Positions 42,417-51,385 of a DNA stretch of 64,000 bases are shown here, one piece after another (positions within the stretch are counted from its first letter, which is position 1; each line of letters begins with the position of its first letter). The notes beneath the pieces were generated by a model that had not been told where the DNA came from, did no database searches, and saw nothing but the letters and a program-made list of their open reading frames with translations. A program made the position numbers and the translations under genes. Source of the stretch: Nocardia sp. NBC_00403 (GTDB lineage: Bacteria; Actinomycetota; Actinomycetes; Mycobacteriales; Mycobacteriaceae). Where the stretch lies: positions 310,001-374,000 of the forward strand of contig NZ_CP107939.1 of assembly GCF_036046055.1 (NCBI RefSeq). Reading direction: 5' to 3'.

Positions 42417-43385
42417 CTACTGCATCAGTTGGATGTGGGCGTGATCGGGTGACGTTGGGCAGACGCGAAGGATCATGTCGTAACCGCGAGCAATTGTGAC
42501 GTCGGGGCCTATGGTCGTGCTGTAATCATCTGCGAGGGCCTGATCTTCGTAGGGTATCCAGCTGTGGGTTCCGCCGTCCCATTCGCACGAGGCGACGGTG
42601 AGCAGCGGTTCGGTCTCGATACCACAGGTGGGGCATGGCTGTGGAAAGGGGTCCGTGGTGCCCCACCGGATATGGCCGCCGACCTTCCACCCGGGTGCAA
42701 CGCATATGTTGTCGATGAACCAGCTCTCGATGTCATCCGGATCGATCCCGGTTTGCTGCTGGCTCGCCCACTGTCGCATTTGCTCCAGCGGCTCGCTGCC
42801 GAGTTCTTCGAAATCGCTCGGGTATTCGGTGATGCGTTCCGGCTCCACCGTGCACGGCAAGGGTATGTAGTTGTAGCCGAAATCCACCGCTGCCGGTATC
42901 GGTGGGGCATTCAGGATGTCGGTGACGTCGGCGGCGGTGCGCCACACCAGCGCGGTCTCGGGCATGGCGTCGGCGTTGTCCAACGGGCACCAGAGTATCT
43001 GCAGCAGATCCTTGCCCGGTGGCGGACGTAACCCGGGGACGTCACGCGTATACAGTTGCGCCACCGGCAACATAGCATTCGGTACATCGGCCATCGGCCG
43101 CCACGGTACGGTATTGCGTTGCGTCAGCTTGGCATCCGCCAACGACTGTAACGGGTTGAGCCCGTGGGGATTCCACGCGTTGGTTAAGAAGTCCCAGTCG
43201 TGAGGCCCGTGACAGTGTGGCCACGGTTCATCGGTCGACCACAGCAAAGGGCCGCCGATCGAACTGTCGTATACCGATGGTGTGCCGCTGCGCGGGTGTA
43301 GCCGGGTCGCGGGACGAGCCAGCGGCGCCAGTGCGGGACACGCGGCTGCGACATCGACAGCTCGGGGTGGTGTGGTGCGGGTCAT
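42417..43385 (-). CDS. DUF1963/YwqG-like protein, paralogue A
   Basis: 322 residues. DUF1963-type pattern: LHPRSGTPSVYDSSIGGPLL followed by W and DEPWPHC near the N-terminus, then PVAQLYTRDVP, DLLQILWCPLDN, the region ERITEYPSDFEELG, GWKVGGHIRWG, two CxxC-type pairs (PCPTCG) and LLTVASCEWDGGTHSW. DUF1963 proteins have no settled function. A paralogue with the same motifs lies at 50287. The frame is open to 43577; ATG 43385 is used. Confidence 0.8.
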   Translation of the reverse strand: MTRTTPPRAVDVAAACPALAPLARPATRLHPRSGTPSVYDSSIGGPLLWSTDEPWPHCHGPHDWDFLTNAWNPHGLNPLQSLADAKLTQRNTVPWRPMADVPNAMLPVAQLYTRDVPGLRPPPGKDLLQILWCPLDNADAMPETALVWRTAADVTDILNAPPIPAAVDFGYNYIPLPCTVEPERITEYPSDFEELGSEPLEQMRQWASQQQTGIDPDDIESWFIDNICVAPGWKVGGHIRWGTTDPFPQPCPTCGIETEPLLTVASCEWDGGTHSWIPYEDQALADDYSTTIGPDVTIARGYDMILRVCPTSPDHAHIQLMQ

Positions 43386-43853
43386 CGACAAACCTCTTCG
43401 GATTCGGGGCGTTCGAACTGTAGTTCGAAGTATGTCGAATCCCACGGTTGGGAATATCTGGCCGGACGTCCCTCCGCACCCTAGAGCCGCAGGCACGCGA
43501 CACAGCCCGCCATGCAACCACCGCAAGGCCCTACCCGCCACCCGAATCCATCGAATCAAGCCGGGCCAACACGGCATTCAGCCAGCCCGGATCACCCGGG
43601 CATCGCTAAGCGCCGGATTTCTCAAATCTGGACCCCACGGGCCAAAGCCCCCAAAGCGCCGCCGACCACCTGCCGATGAAATGAGCAGGCCGGCGATCGC
43701 TTCCTGATCCGGCCGTTCGGCATCCGTCAATGAGACACACTCACTCGGTCAATGGGTCGGCGGCGATGGATCGGCGAATTTCGCCGACGACAAAACAGCC
43801 CGGCGACTGTATGGCGGCTGTGCCAAAGAAATCGAAAGCTGTCCGGAACCGCG
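43386..43853. other. No gene seen
   Basis: 470 bases between the DUF1963-like start and the DeoR stop. Only short overlapping frames without ribosome-binding sites or natural composition are present. Confidence 0.4.
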
Positions 43854-44645
43854 CTACACGACGTCCACCCTCACGCCTGCGGCGCGGATCGTCGCGATGG
43901 CCGCGGGATCGGCATCGGAATCCGTGACGAGCACGTCGATCTGCTCGATGCCACAGATCCGGGCCAGCGCGGATCGTTCCAGCTTGTCGGCGGTGGCAAC
44001 CACCATGACGTAGCCGGAACGGCGCACCATCTCGGTTGTCACCCCGGCTTCGTCGATATGCCGGCACTGCGCGCCGCCCTCGGCGGAGATCGCATTCACC
44101 CCGAGGATCAGCGCATCCAAGCGCAGCTCGGCCAGGGCGCGCTCGGCCAGTGGCCCGTGCAGCTCATAGGACTCCCGGCGCGCCACCCCACCGAGGCAGA
44201 TGGTGCGCAGATGCGGACGCAGCACCATCTCGCCGGCGATATTCAATGCGTTGGTGACGATCGTGAGCTGATCGCCGCCGGCATTCGCCAGATCGGCGCG
44301 CCCCGCCAACGCCCGCGCCACCGCCGTGGTGGTGGTGCCGCCGTTCATGCCGACCACCGCGCTCGGATTGACAAGTGTCGCAGCATGTTCGGCGATCCGC
44401 TGCTTGGCCTCGCCGCCGGTCTGCCGATAGCGGGCGGGCAGATCGTAGGCCACGGTGGTCGCGACGACCCCACCATGCGTCCTGGTGGCCAGCTGCTGTT
44501 CGGCGAGCGCGGTGAAGTCGCGGCGCACCGTCGCCGGTGATACGCCGAGACGTTCGGCAGCTTCCTCCACCGAAAGCCGCCCCGAGTCGGCGAGGAGCTC
44601 GAGCAGCCGATTCCACCGCTGCGGCCGATCAGTCGGTCCGGTCAT
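43854..44645 (-). CDS. DeoR-family sugar-responsive regulator
   Basis: 263 residues. N-terminal DeoR helix-turn-helix (WNRLLELLADSGRLSVEEAAERLGVSPATVRRDFTAL; recognition helix ~38-50), linker with HGG, then the ISOCOT ligand domain: VGMNGGTTTTAVARAL (sugar-phosphate loop), TIVTNALNIAGEM, LILGVNAISAEGGAQC and VVATADKLERSAL. DeoR proteins repress sugar operons and sense a phosphosugar. Right upstream is the relic of a sugar ABC permease. It could therefore be the missing regulator of the amino-sugar cluster at 51-60 kb (inference). ATG 44645 was chosen. Confidence 0.9.
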   Translation of the reverse strand: MTGPTDRPQRWNRLLELLADSGRLSVEEAAERLGVSPATVRRDFTALAEQQLATRTHGGVVATTVAYDLPARYRQTGGEAKQRIAEHAATLVNPSAVVGMNGGTTTTAVARALAGRADLANAGGDQLTIVTNALNIAGEMVLRPHLRTICLGGVARRESYELHGPLAERALAELRLDALILGVNAISAEGGAQCRHIDEAGVTTEMVRRSGYVMVVATADKLERSALARICGIEQIDVLVTDSDADPAAIATIRAAGVRVDVV

Positions 44646-44647
44646 CT

Positions 44648-44757
44648 CACCCGTTCCCAGTCGAGCGGACGACCTGCTGTTTTTCCAGGCACGCGAACAA
44701 TATGACCACAGGCACGCTGCCGACCGTAGAGATTCCGGACGGGTATTGCCAAGCCTG
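44648..44757 (-). pseudogene. Relic of the C-terminus of a sugar ABC permease
   Basis: Read on the minus strand this gives about 35 codons containing AWQYPSGISTVG and SVPVVILFACLEKQ followed by a stop next to the DeoR start. It aligns with the end of the intact permease at 51386 (AWQYVFSISTVGIIPVVILF then AFIEK) at about 70% identity over 24 residues. Only this last part is left, so a permease gene once preceded the DeoR gene. Confidence 0.7.
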
Positions 44758-44778
44758 GTGACAACCGCTCGGCCACTC

Positions 44779-45363
44779 TCATTCCTTTCCCGGCGTGGCC
44801 CGCAGCCCGTCCAGCACGATCTCCACCACCCGATGGACGGCCTCGGCATACGACTCGTTGGATCGGGTGTAGATCTGCAACGTCATCAGTGCGGCCACAT
44901 CCTCCGTCCGAATATCCACACGCACGGCTCCGGATGCCTTGGCCTGCTCGGTCATTCGCTCGACGAGGTCGACGACCTTGCCACGCACTTCACGCAGCCT
45001 CGGGTCGGCCTGGATCTGCGCGTGCAGCGCCGGCTCGATGGCCGCGGCAAGTCCGCCCACCTTTCGTTCGGCGCATTCGTGCAGGAATCGGCGCAGTGCG
45101 GGCCACGCGTCGACCTCCTCCTGCCAGGAAGTGGCGGCGGTCTGCGCCAGGTCGGCGAGGTAGGAGTGGGCAGTCGCGGCAATCAGCGCGTCGCGGTCGG
45201 GGAAGTGCCGATACAGCGTGCCGACGCCGACGCCCGCGCGGTCGGCGATCTCTTTCATGGATACGTCGATGCCTTGTTCACGGAATGTCACCAGGGTCGC
45301 CGCGATGATCTGTTCGCGGTTGTTCCTGGCATCTGCCCTCTTCGCCGGGGTCGTGGCACTCAC
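44779..45363 (-). CDS. TetR-family transcriptional regulator
   Basis: 194 residues from GTG 45363, which has GGGAGG upstream; the frame is open to 45432, inside the operator. Helix-turn-helix: VSMKEIADRAGVGVGTLYRH (~35-54), then FPDRDALIAATAHSYLADL, and a typical C-terminal ligand domain. It diverges from an FAD-dependent monooxygenase gene across a region with a long inverted repeat, the classical layout of a TetR repressor and its target. Confidence 0.92.
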   Translation of the reverse strand: MSATTPAKRADARNNREQIIAATLVTFREQGIDVSMKEIADRAGVGVGTLYRHFPDRDALIAATAHSYLADLAQTAATSWQEEVDAWPALRRFLHECAERKVGGLAAAIEPALHAQIQADPRLREVRGKVVDLVERMTEQAKASGAVRVDIRTEDVAALMTLQIYTRSNESYAEAVHRVVEIVLDGLRATPGKE

Positions 45364-45411
45364 CTCCCACTTTAAGTGGACGAAATCCTTCCGCTTACCG
45401 TACCGTCTTCT

Positions 45412-45434
45412 AAGCGGACGAAATTCGTCCACTT
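45412..45434. promoter_or_regulatory. Operator between TetR and monooxygenase genes
   Basis: AAGCGGACGAA and TTCGTCCACTT form an 11-bp inverted repeat with one mismatch and a 1-base spacer. A further half-site AAGTGGACGAA lies at 45374-45384. The two together fit a TetR dimer site and a second weaker site overlapping the regulator's own start region. Confidence 0.75.
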
Positions 45435-45451
45435 ATGCGGAAGGCGTTGCC

Positions 45452-46600
45452 ATGAACAAAACGGTTCTGATCTCGGGCGCAGGCATCGGCGGCTCGACGC
45501 TCGCGTTCTGGCTGGCCCGCCGGGGCTTCGAGGTCACGGTGGTCGAACGGGCCGCGGGAGTGCGTTCCAGCGGCAATCCCGTCGATGTCAAAGGGCCCGC
45601 GGTCGAGGTGGTCGAGCAGATGGGTGTCATGCCGCAACTGCGCGCGGCCGGGTCCGATGTCTCCCGGATGAGCTTTGTCGACAGCCACGGCAGGCAGGTC
45701 GCGCACGTCGACCTGAAGGCCTTCCAGGGGTCGGCCGGTGCGCGCGAAGTCGAGGTGCCCAGGGCCGATCTCGCGAATATCCTGCTCGACGCGGGCCGCG
45801 AACAGTACGAGTTCCTGTGGAACGACACGATTACCGATCTCGCCCAAGACCCCGCCGGAGTGGACGTCACCTTCGCCGCCGCGCCGCCGCGCCGATTCGA
45901 CCTCGTCATCGGCGCAGACGGACTGCATTCCGCGGTGCGGCGCTCGGTCTTCGGCGAGGAGACCGCATTCCTCACGCACCAGGGGATCTACGTCGCGACA
46001 CTGCGGATCGCCGAACCCTTCGGCAGCGACAGGAAAGTCCTCATCTACAACACCCCGGGGCGGGCGCTGGCGGTGCATCCGACGCGCGGCCGGGCGGTTG
46101 CCGCATTCATGTTCCGCCACCAGGGCATTCCCGGCTACGACCACCGCGACACCGCGCAGCACAAGCGGACGCTCATCGAAGCGTTCACCGATCAGGGCTG
46201 GCGAGTCCCCGAACTGCTGGACCGGGTGCGCGACACCGACGACCTGTTCTTCGACTCCGTCAGCAAAGGCGAGCTGCCGCAATGGTCCGACGGCCGTATC
46301 GCGCTGCTCGGCGACGCCGCCTCCTGCGTATCACTGTTCGGCGACGGCACCACGCTCGCCATCGCCGGTGCCTACACCTTGGCGGAAGCACTCACGGCCG
46401 ATCCCGACGATCACCGAGCGGCATTCCGGAACTACGAACGGCAGCATCGAATGTTGGTGGAGCCCAAGCTCAATGGCGTCACCGCGGCGGCAGCCCTACT
46501 GATCCCCGCGACCAGAGCCGGGATCGCGATCCGCAATGCGGCCACTCGGGTGGTACCCGCGATCACCGCGGTCCGCGGTCTACTGCGACCGGCGGCGTGA
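45452..46600 (+). CDS. FAD-dependent monooxygenase (TetX/PHBH-like)
   Basis: A 382-residue group A flavoprotein. The N-terminal FAD motif is VLISGAGIGGSTLAFWLARRGFEVTVVE (4-31), then SSGNPVDVKGPAVEVVEQMG, the DG motif in LVIGADGLHSAVRRSVFG (~155) and the GD motif in RIALLGDAASCVSLFGDGTTLAIAGA (~285). Such enzymes hydroxylate aromatics or inactivate antibiotics such as tetracycline or rifampicin; the substrate is unknown. Expression probably depends on the divergent TetR repressor. Confidence 0.9.
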   Translation: MNKTVLISGAGIGGSTLAFWLARRGFEVTVVERAAGVRSSGNPVDVKGPAVEVVEQMGVMPQLRAAGSDVSRMSFVDSHGRQVAHVDLKAFQGSAGAREVEVPRADLANILLDAGREQYEFLWNDTITDLAQDPAGVDVTFAAAPPRRFDLVIGADGLHSAVRRSVFGEETAFLTHQGIYVATLRIAEPFGSDRKVLIYNTPGRALAVHPTRGRAVAAFMFRHQGIPGYDHRDTAQHKRTLIEAFTDQGWRVPELLDRVRDTDDLFFDSVSKGELPQWSDGRIALLGDAASCVSLFGDGTTLAIAGAYTLAEALTADPDDHRAAFRNYERQHRMLVEPKLNGVTAAAALLIPATRAGIAIRNAATRVVPAITAVRGLLRPAA

Positions 46601-46617
46601 CGGGACCGGCGCAGCCA

Positions 46618-47340
46618 TCAGCCGCGCCTCTCGGAGGCTCCCGCCAACGGGATCGTCAGGAAGGATGCGGGTGTTCGAGTTTCGCTGAATGCCGTAGGCG
46701 CAAGTCCAGAATTGACGAAATACGCTATCTCATCGCACATCTCATCTAGTGAGACTTCCCCGGGCAGTGTGTGCTGCACCAGCTCCTGTGCAAGCGAGTT
46801 CACCGCGCCGATCACCGCGAGCGCGAACAGATCGAAACGCCGCGGCTTGGTTTCGCCTCGTTCGACCGCGCGTTCCGCTTCGCTGACCAGCAGTGCCGAA
46901 AGCAGGCGTCGCTGCCGCCTGCGCCAATCCTCCACGGCCGGACTGACTCCGACCACCTCGACATATAGGACCCGCGCGGAGCGCTGATCCTGGCAGGTCA
47001 CTTCCAAGTAGGCACGGACACCGTCGACCAGCCTTGTCGAAAACGGCTCGCCCTGAGTCTTTTCCAATACTTCCAATGTTCGTTCGACCGCATGCGAGGT
47101 AATGCGGTTGACCAGCGCGATCAACAAAGCTTCGCGGCTACCCATATCTTCGTAGAAGCTGCGGGTGGAAACGTTGGCAGTGGTGCACAACCGCTCGATC
47201 GAGGTCGCGGCATAACCATGGGTGCCGAACAACTCCAGCGCGGCATCGACGAGCCGCTGCTGCCGCTGTGCTACCCGCTGCTCCTTGGACAAGCCGCCGT
47301 AACTGCGACCGTCTCTTTGCTCGTCATCCTGCTGTGCCAC
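46618..47340 (-). CDS. TetR-family transcriptional regulator
   Basis: 240 residues. Helix-turn-helix AATSIERLCTTANVSTRSFYEDM (~44-66) with the start helix RLVDAALELFGTHGY, then a longer ligand domain (LVDGVRAYLEVTCQDQRSARVLYVEVV). The C-terminus is extended (TAFSETRTPASFLTIPLAGA). Its 3' end is 17 bases from the convergent monooxygenase gene. No clear target gene is next to it; the region upstream has no complete gene. Confidence 0.9.
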   Translation of the reverse strand: MAQQDDEQRDGRSYGGLSKEQRVAQRQQRLVDAALELFGTHGYAATSIERLCTTANVSTRSFYEDMGSREALLIALVNRITSHAVERTLEVLEKTQGEPFSTRLVDGVRAYLEVTCQDQRSARVLYVEVVGVSPAVEDWRRRQRRLLSALLVSEAERAVERGETKPRRFDLFALAVIGAVNSLAQELVQHTLPGEVSLDEMCDEIAYFVNSGLAPTAFSETRTPASFLTIPLAGASERRG

Positions 47341-47597
47341 GCTTCGATGCTACCGAGCGAGCGCGGCCGAACCCCGACGCGGACATCTGGATGACCGGGT
47401 CGACGCCGAGGGGTGCGGACCGGCTACCGCTGCTGCCCGACAAGGGCTTAGGCCATGGGCGGCAACAGATCTGAGAGCCGCTGCGTGAACTGCGGCGCGG
47501 TCACGGCGCTGACCGGATATGACGAGCTCGCAGGATCTCACCCGGCTGCGCCTGCGCGACAACGCCGGCTGACGGCTGGAAGAAGTCGTCGGTCGGC

Positions 47598-48017
47598 ATG
47601 CCGCTCGATACGCCCAACCGGGAATGGGACACGCTGGTCATGGGCCGCCGCGGCACCTACGAACCGGGCCTCGAGATCGGGATCACCAGCCCGTGCAACC
47701 ATCTGAAGCAGTACGTCTTCTCCACCACCCTGGAACCCGTCGACAACCCGCAGGTGGAGATCGTCGACACCGATCCGGTCGAGCTGGTGCGGCGGTTGAA
47801 AAAGGAGGAGGGCCTGAACATCTGGCTCTGCGGTGGTGGAAACCTGGCCGGACAGCTCATCGACGAGATCGACCAGCTGATCATCAAGAGCTCCCCCGTG
47901 ATCGCAAGCGAAGGCGTGCAGGCCTTCACCGGCAACTTCCAACCGACGCAGCTCACGGTCACCACGCGCCAGGAGTTCAGCAGCGGCGCGCGAGTCACCT
48001 GGTTCGACCGCACCTGA
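47598..48017 (+). pseudogene. Dihydrofolate reductase/RibD-C-like protein, N-terminus missing
   Basis: 139 codons with the C-terminal two thirds of the DHFR-like RibD-C fold: REWDTLVMGRRGTYEPGLEI, HLKQYVFSTTLEP, the hallmark LNIWLCGGGNLAGQLIDEID and SSPVIASEGVQAFTGNF. The usual first ~40 residues (with the SLDGF-type motif) are absent upstream in any frame. One extra Gly interrupts the family motif GRRTYE. It is therefore probably a 5'-truncated gene, although the remaining frame is intact. Confidence 0.65.
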
Positions 48018-48057
48018 GCCCCGCGATCCACCGAGGTTCCGGCATAACCGATGTCGG

Positions 48058-49137
48058 CTACGAGATGTCCCGGACAATTCCATCGGCCGCGGACTGTTCG
48101 ATGGCGGCGAGGAGCCGGTGGTGACGCAGGGCGGTCTCGAAGCTGGGATGCGGTTGCCGGCCTTCGGCGATGGCCTGGGCGACGTCCTGGTAGAGGGCCG
48201 CGATGTTGGCCGGTGGGCCGGACCGGACGCTGGCTGGGACGGTGCGATAGGTGTCGGGCATGGCCAGGGCCTGGTCGCCGACCCGGATATCCCAGTCGCC
48301 CCAGTGGATGAATGTCCCGGGCTGGGCTGGGGTGGCGGTCAACGTTCCGTCGCTGCCGACGAGCTTGAGGAAGAACCCCTCCCGGGCGGGCCCGTTGCCG
48401 CCGTGCACGGCGGCGGAGGCGGTGGCGCCGCCGGCCAGCAGTCCGTGCAGCAGCACGTGGCTGGGCGTGGCGTTGGGCACGGTCTGCTCCGTCCCGGCGA
48501 CGAGCACGCGGTCGTGTGTGCGGGGCAGCCGTGCGGAGACTTCGGTCAGTGGGCCCGTCACCCGTTCGAGTGCGGCCAGGAAGTGACCGGCCATGATGGT
48601 CAGGATGTTGGTTCCCTCCGAAGGGTCGAGGCCGAATACCAGGTTCGGCCATATTCGACTGCCGCCCCAGGGGGCGCCATCTGCCACCAGCGCGACCGAT
48701 TCGAGCGTGCCGATCCGGCCGTCGGCCAGGAGGTCCGCGGCGAAGCGGGCGCTCGGGGAGTGGTAGCCCTGGAGGACGACCGCGTGCACGACACCTGCGG
48801 CGGTGGCGGCCTCGGTCAGCTCGCCCGCTTCGTCGGCGTCGACGCCCAGCGGCCACTCGGACACGACGTGCTTGCCGGCGTCGAGTGCTGCCCTGGTCAC
48901 GGCGGCATGCCCGGAGGCCTTCACCGAGACGACGACCAAGTCGACCTCAGGGTGCGCGATGAGTTCGCTTGCGTCGGCGAAGGCGTGTCGTGCGCCGTGG
49001 GCGGCGGCCGCCCGGTCCGCGCTGGCCTGGTTGGTCGTCGCGACCGCGGTCACGTCGAACTCCTCGAGCGCTGCGAGCGCGGGCAGGTGCGAGCTGTCCG
49101 CCCAACCGCTGGCCCCGATAACTCCGACTCGGATCAT
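48058..49137 (-). CDS. Gfo/Idh/MocA-family NAD(P)-dependent oxidoreductase
   Basis: 359 residues. N-terminal Rossmann fold IRVGVIGASGWADSSHLPAL (2-21), HPEVDLVVVSVKASGH and the EKP-like motif HVVSEWPLGVDADEAGEL (normally EKP; here EWP). The C-terminal beta-domain contains APWGGSRIWPNLVFGLDPSEG with GHFLAALE and ends in helices. It would oxidise or epimerise a sugar or related alcohol. Divergent from a TetR regulator at 49252. Confidence 0.88.
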   Translation of the reverse strand: MIRVGVIGASGWADSSHLPALAALEEFDVTAVATTNQASADRAAAAHGARHAFADASELIAHPEVDLVVVSVKASGHAAVTRAALDAGKHVVSEWPLGVDADEAGELTEAATAAGVVHAVVLQGYHSPSARFAADLLADGRIGTLESVALVADGAPWGGSRIWPNLVFGLDPSEGTNILTIMAGHFLAALERVTGPLTEVSARLPRTHDRVLVAGTEQTVPNATPSHVLLHGLLAGGATASAAVHGGNGPAREGFFLKLVGSDGTLTATPAQPGTFIHWGDWDIRVGDQALAMPDTYRTVPASVRSGPPANIAALYQDVAQAIAEGRQPHPSFETALRHHRLLAAIEQSAADGIVRDIS

Positions 49138-49207
49138 GTGTGTCGCTCCTTAATTATGTACGTTTCGGTATGAAACTAGGCGGCGACACGCTCTCGCGCA
49201 AGAGGTA

Positions 49208-49228
49208 ACGTACCGATAGGTAAAAAAC
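49208..49228. promoter_or_regulatory. Candidate operator between oxidoreductase and TetR genes
   Basis: CGTACCGATAGGTA contains the short palindrome TACC-GATA-GGTA, and a related TACGTTTCGGTAT lies at 49157-49173 closer to the oxidoreductase start. Both fall between the divergent start codons, so they may bind the TetR protein. Weak evidence. Confidence 0.35.
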
Positions 49229-49251
49229 ATGCAGAGAGCACGGAGGACGGC

Positions 49252-49839
49252 ATGCCCGGCGGACGCCCACGCTCGTTCGACACAGACACCGCACTCGACC
49301 GCGCGCTGGAGGTGTTCTGGCGGCACGGCTACGAGGGCACCTCGCTGGCCGACCTGACCGCCGCGATGGGCATCAACAAGCCCAGCCTCTATGCCGCCTT
49401 CGGGAACAAGGAGGAACTGTTCGGCAAGGTCCTCGCCCGCTACCTCAACGGCCCCGGCGCCTACGCCGCCGACGCGCTGAACGCATCCACCGGCCGCGAG
49501 GTCGTCGAACGGCTGATCCGCGGGGCCGTCGACCTGACCGCAGGCGAGAACACGCCCCACGGTTGCCTGTGCGTCAAGACCGTTCAAGCCTGCGGCACCG
49601 ACGCGCACGCTGTACGCCAGGAGGCCGTCACGGTACGCAAAGCCAGCGAGGCGGCGCTGCGCAGGCGGCTCGAGCAGGCCACCGACCTGCCGCCTCGCCA
49701 CGAACCAGCCGCCCTGGCCGCACTCGTCCACACGATCTCGGACGGCATCGCCGTCCAGGCCGCGGCCGGGCACAGCCGCGACGAGCTGCGGCAGGTCGGC
49801 AACTTGGCGCTGCGTGCCCTCCTGGACGACGACAGGTAG
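49252..49839 (+). CDS. TetR-family transcriptional regulator
   Basis: 195 residues. Helix-turn-helix TSLADLTAAMGINKPSLYAAFGNKEELF (~29-56), starting GRPRSFDTDTALDRALEVFWRHGYEG, as in the AcrR/YcdC-like group with C-terminal AAA-type ligand domain (TETR_C_33-like: CLCVKTVQACGTDA). A GGAGGA ribosome-binding site precedes ATG 49252. Divergent from the Gfo/Idh/MocA gene, which it probably represses. Confidence 0.92.
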   Translation: MPGGRPRSFDTDTALDRALEVFWRHGYEGTSLADLTAAMGINKPSLYAAFGNKEELFGKVLARYLNGPGAYAADALNASTGREVVERLIRGAVDLTAGENTPHGCLCVKTVQACGTDAHAVRQEAVTVRKASEAALRRRLEQATDLPPRHEPAALAALVHTISDGIAVQAAAGHSRDELRQVGNLALRALLDDDR

Positions 49840-50286
49840 ACCACGCCGCGAACGAGATCGGGATCACCCTGCCCGACCACCTGTACCCCGTGACCGGCGA
49901 CAAGCGCTGAGTATCAACGAGATTCAGTCGTCCGGGGCGTCAGGATCGCGCAACGGCCGATGGCCGCCGCCTAAGTCGGGCAGATGGAAGGCGTAGTGGC
50001 CGTCCAGCCCGATGTGAGCGCGTACGAACGGTGCGGGCCGGCGGCGTCTTCGTCGCGGACCGGGTAGTCCTGGGTGGTTGCACAGGTCATCTTCGACACC
50101 ACTCACCGGGGTATCTGGGCACCGCCCTTGATCTGAAGATGTTGGTGCAGACGAATTTTGACGTCACCGTGGTCGGATGGTGGTCGGTTGCGGCGCAACG
50201 TTCTGGTCTGGAGAAGCTGGTCGCCGCCGGGCGGGAATCGGCCGAGTTACAGCCTGGCATGGCAAGATCGGCACCCTGCATGTCGG
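49840..50286. other. No intact gene; possible relic on the minus strand
   Basis: 450 bases between the TetR gene and the DUF1963-like stop. A minus-strand frame 49924-50106 (60 codons) ends with a natural-looking stretch (VRAHIGLDGHYAFHLPDLGG) that could be the last piece of a lost gene. Nothing else is supported. Confidence 0.35.
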
Positions 50287-51195
50287 TCAGTCGCAGTCGT
50301 ACCAGTGGGTGAAGGGGCGGTCCGGGCAGGACAGGCACTCGAAGACGTACACAGCGCCCACCCCGCCTACGTCAAGGCCAGTAGGGTCAACGGCGCCAGC
50401 CCGATCATCGTCTTCGAGGGGCCGCCAGGTCCGCCAGGAGTCACCGTCCCATTCCCAACTGGCCACGGTCAGCAGGTGGCACATCGGCCGGCCGCATTGC
50501 TTGCAGTCGACGTCGCCCGGTCCGGTGAACCAGGCTGGATATCCGCCGAGCTTCATGCCCGGCGCCTCAGCGTGGTGAGTGCCGTACGACAGAAGCGGGG
50601 CTGCTTCCTCCAGCCGATAGAAATCCTCCTGCCACGCTTCGGCCAGGTCCTCCGGCAGATCCCAGGACGGGTATTCCGTCACGCGCTCGGGGTGGACTAC
50701 GCAAGGCGCTGGCACGTGCCAGTCAGCAGCTGCGGGATCGGCTGCAGGTGCCGGAAGGACCGCCCCGACTGCTGTGGAGTTACGCCAGAACACCACAGGC
50801 CACGGCGACGCCGGAAAGTCGTGATTGAACGGGCACCACAGGACCTGCAGAACGTCCCTGTCCTGCGGAAAGGACACAACACCGGTCGGCAGATCCGAAC
50901 GGAAAGCCTGCACAACGGGAACCATCGGCACCTGGGGGGCGCTCGGCGTGCCCCTCCCGAAGTCCTGGTGCGGCCTGGTGCACACCGGCCACGCCTCATC
51001 CGCCGGCCACAGCAACGGCCCTCCCACGGAACTCTGCCTGTTCGACGGGGTGCCCCGCCTCGGATGCAGACGGATGGTGTCCCGAGCCCACGCCGCGAGC
51101 CCCGGTACCAGTCCCGTCACGTCAACCGGGCGCGGGGTCGTCCGTCGAATCGCTCCGCCTGCTGCGGCACCCGAATCCATCACCTGATCAGTCAC
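50287..51195 (-). CDS. DUF1963/YwqG-like protein, paralogue B
   Basis: 302 residues from GTG 51195, which has GCAGGG six bases upstream. It shares with the protein at 42417 the motifs LHPRRGTPSNRQSSVGGPLL followed by WPADEAWPVC, DVLQVLWCPFNHD, HPERVTEYPSWDLP, GMKLGGYPAWFTG, CKQCGRPMCHLLTVASWEWD and the terminal CLSCPDRPFTHW. Cys pairs suggest a bound metal. No function is established for the family. The two copies lie 8 kb apart on the same strand. Confidence 0.78.
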   Translation of the reverse strand: MTDQVMDSGAAAGGAIRRTTPRPVDVTGLVPGLAAWARDTIRLHPRRGTPSNRQSSVGGPLLWPADEAWPVCTRPHQDFGRGTPSAPQVPMVPVVQAFRSDLPTGVVSFPQDRDVLQVLWCPFNHDFPASPWPVVFWRNSTAVGAVLPAPAADPAAADWHVPAPCVVHPERVTEYPSWDLPEDLAEAWQEDFYRLEEAAPLLSYGTHHAEAPGMKLGGYPAWFTGPGDVDCKQCGRPMCHLLTVASWEWDGDSWRTWRPLEDDDRAGAVDPTGLDVGGVGAVYVFECLSCPDRPFTHWYDCD

Positions 51196-51385
51196 ACGGC
51201 GAACCCTGCCAGACACCGCTGACAGCGGTCCACTATGTGCGGTAGCTCCTTAGCGTGACTTTTCTCGTCGATGTTCCCGGACACCCAAGCCCGGCCGGTG
51301 CCAGGTTTTACGACCACTGCGGAAATGGAGAACCGAAGCGCCGCGACCGAGTGCTACCCGGCGCGGCGATTCGTGGTGTGATCCG

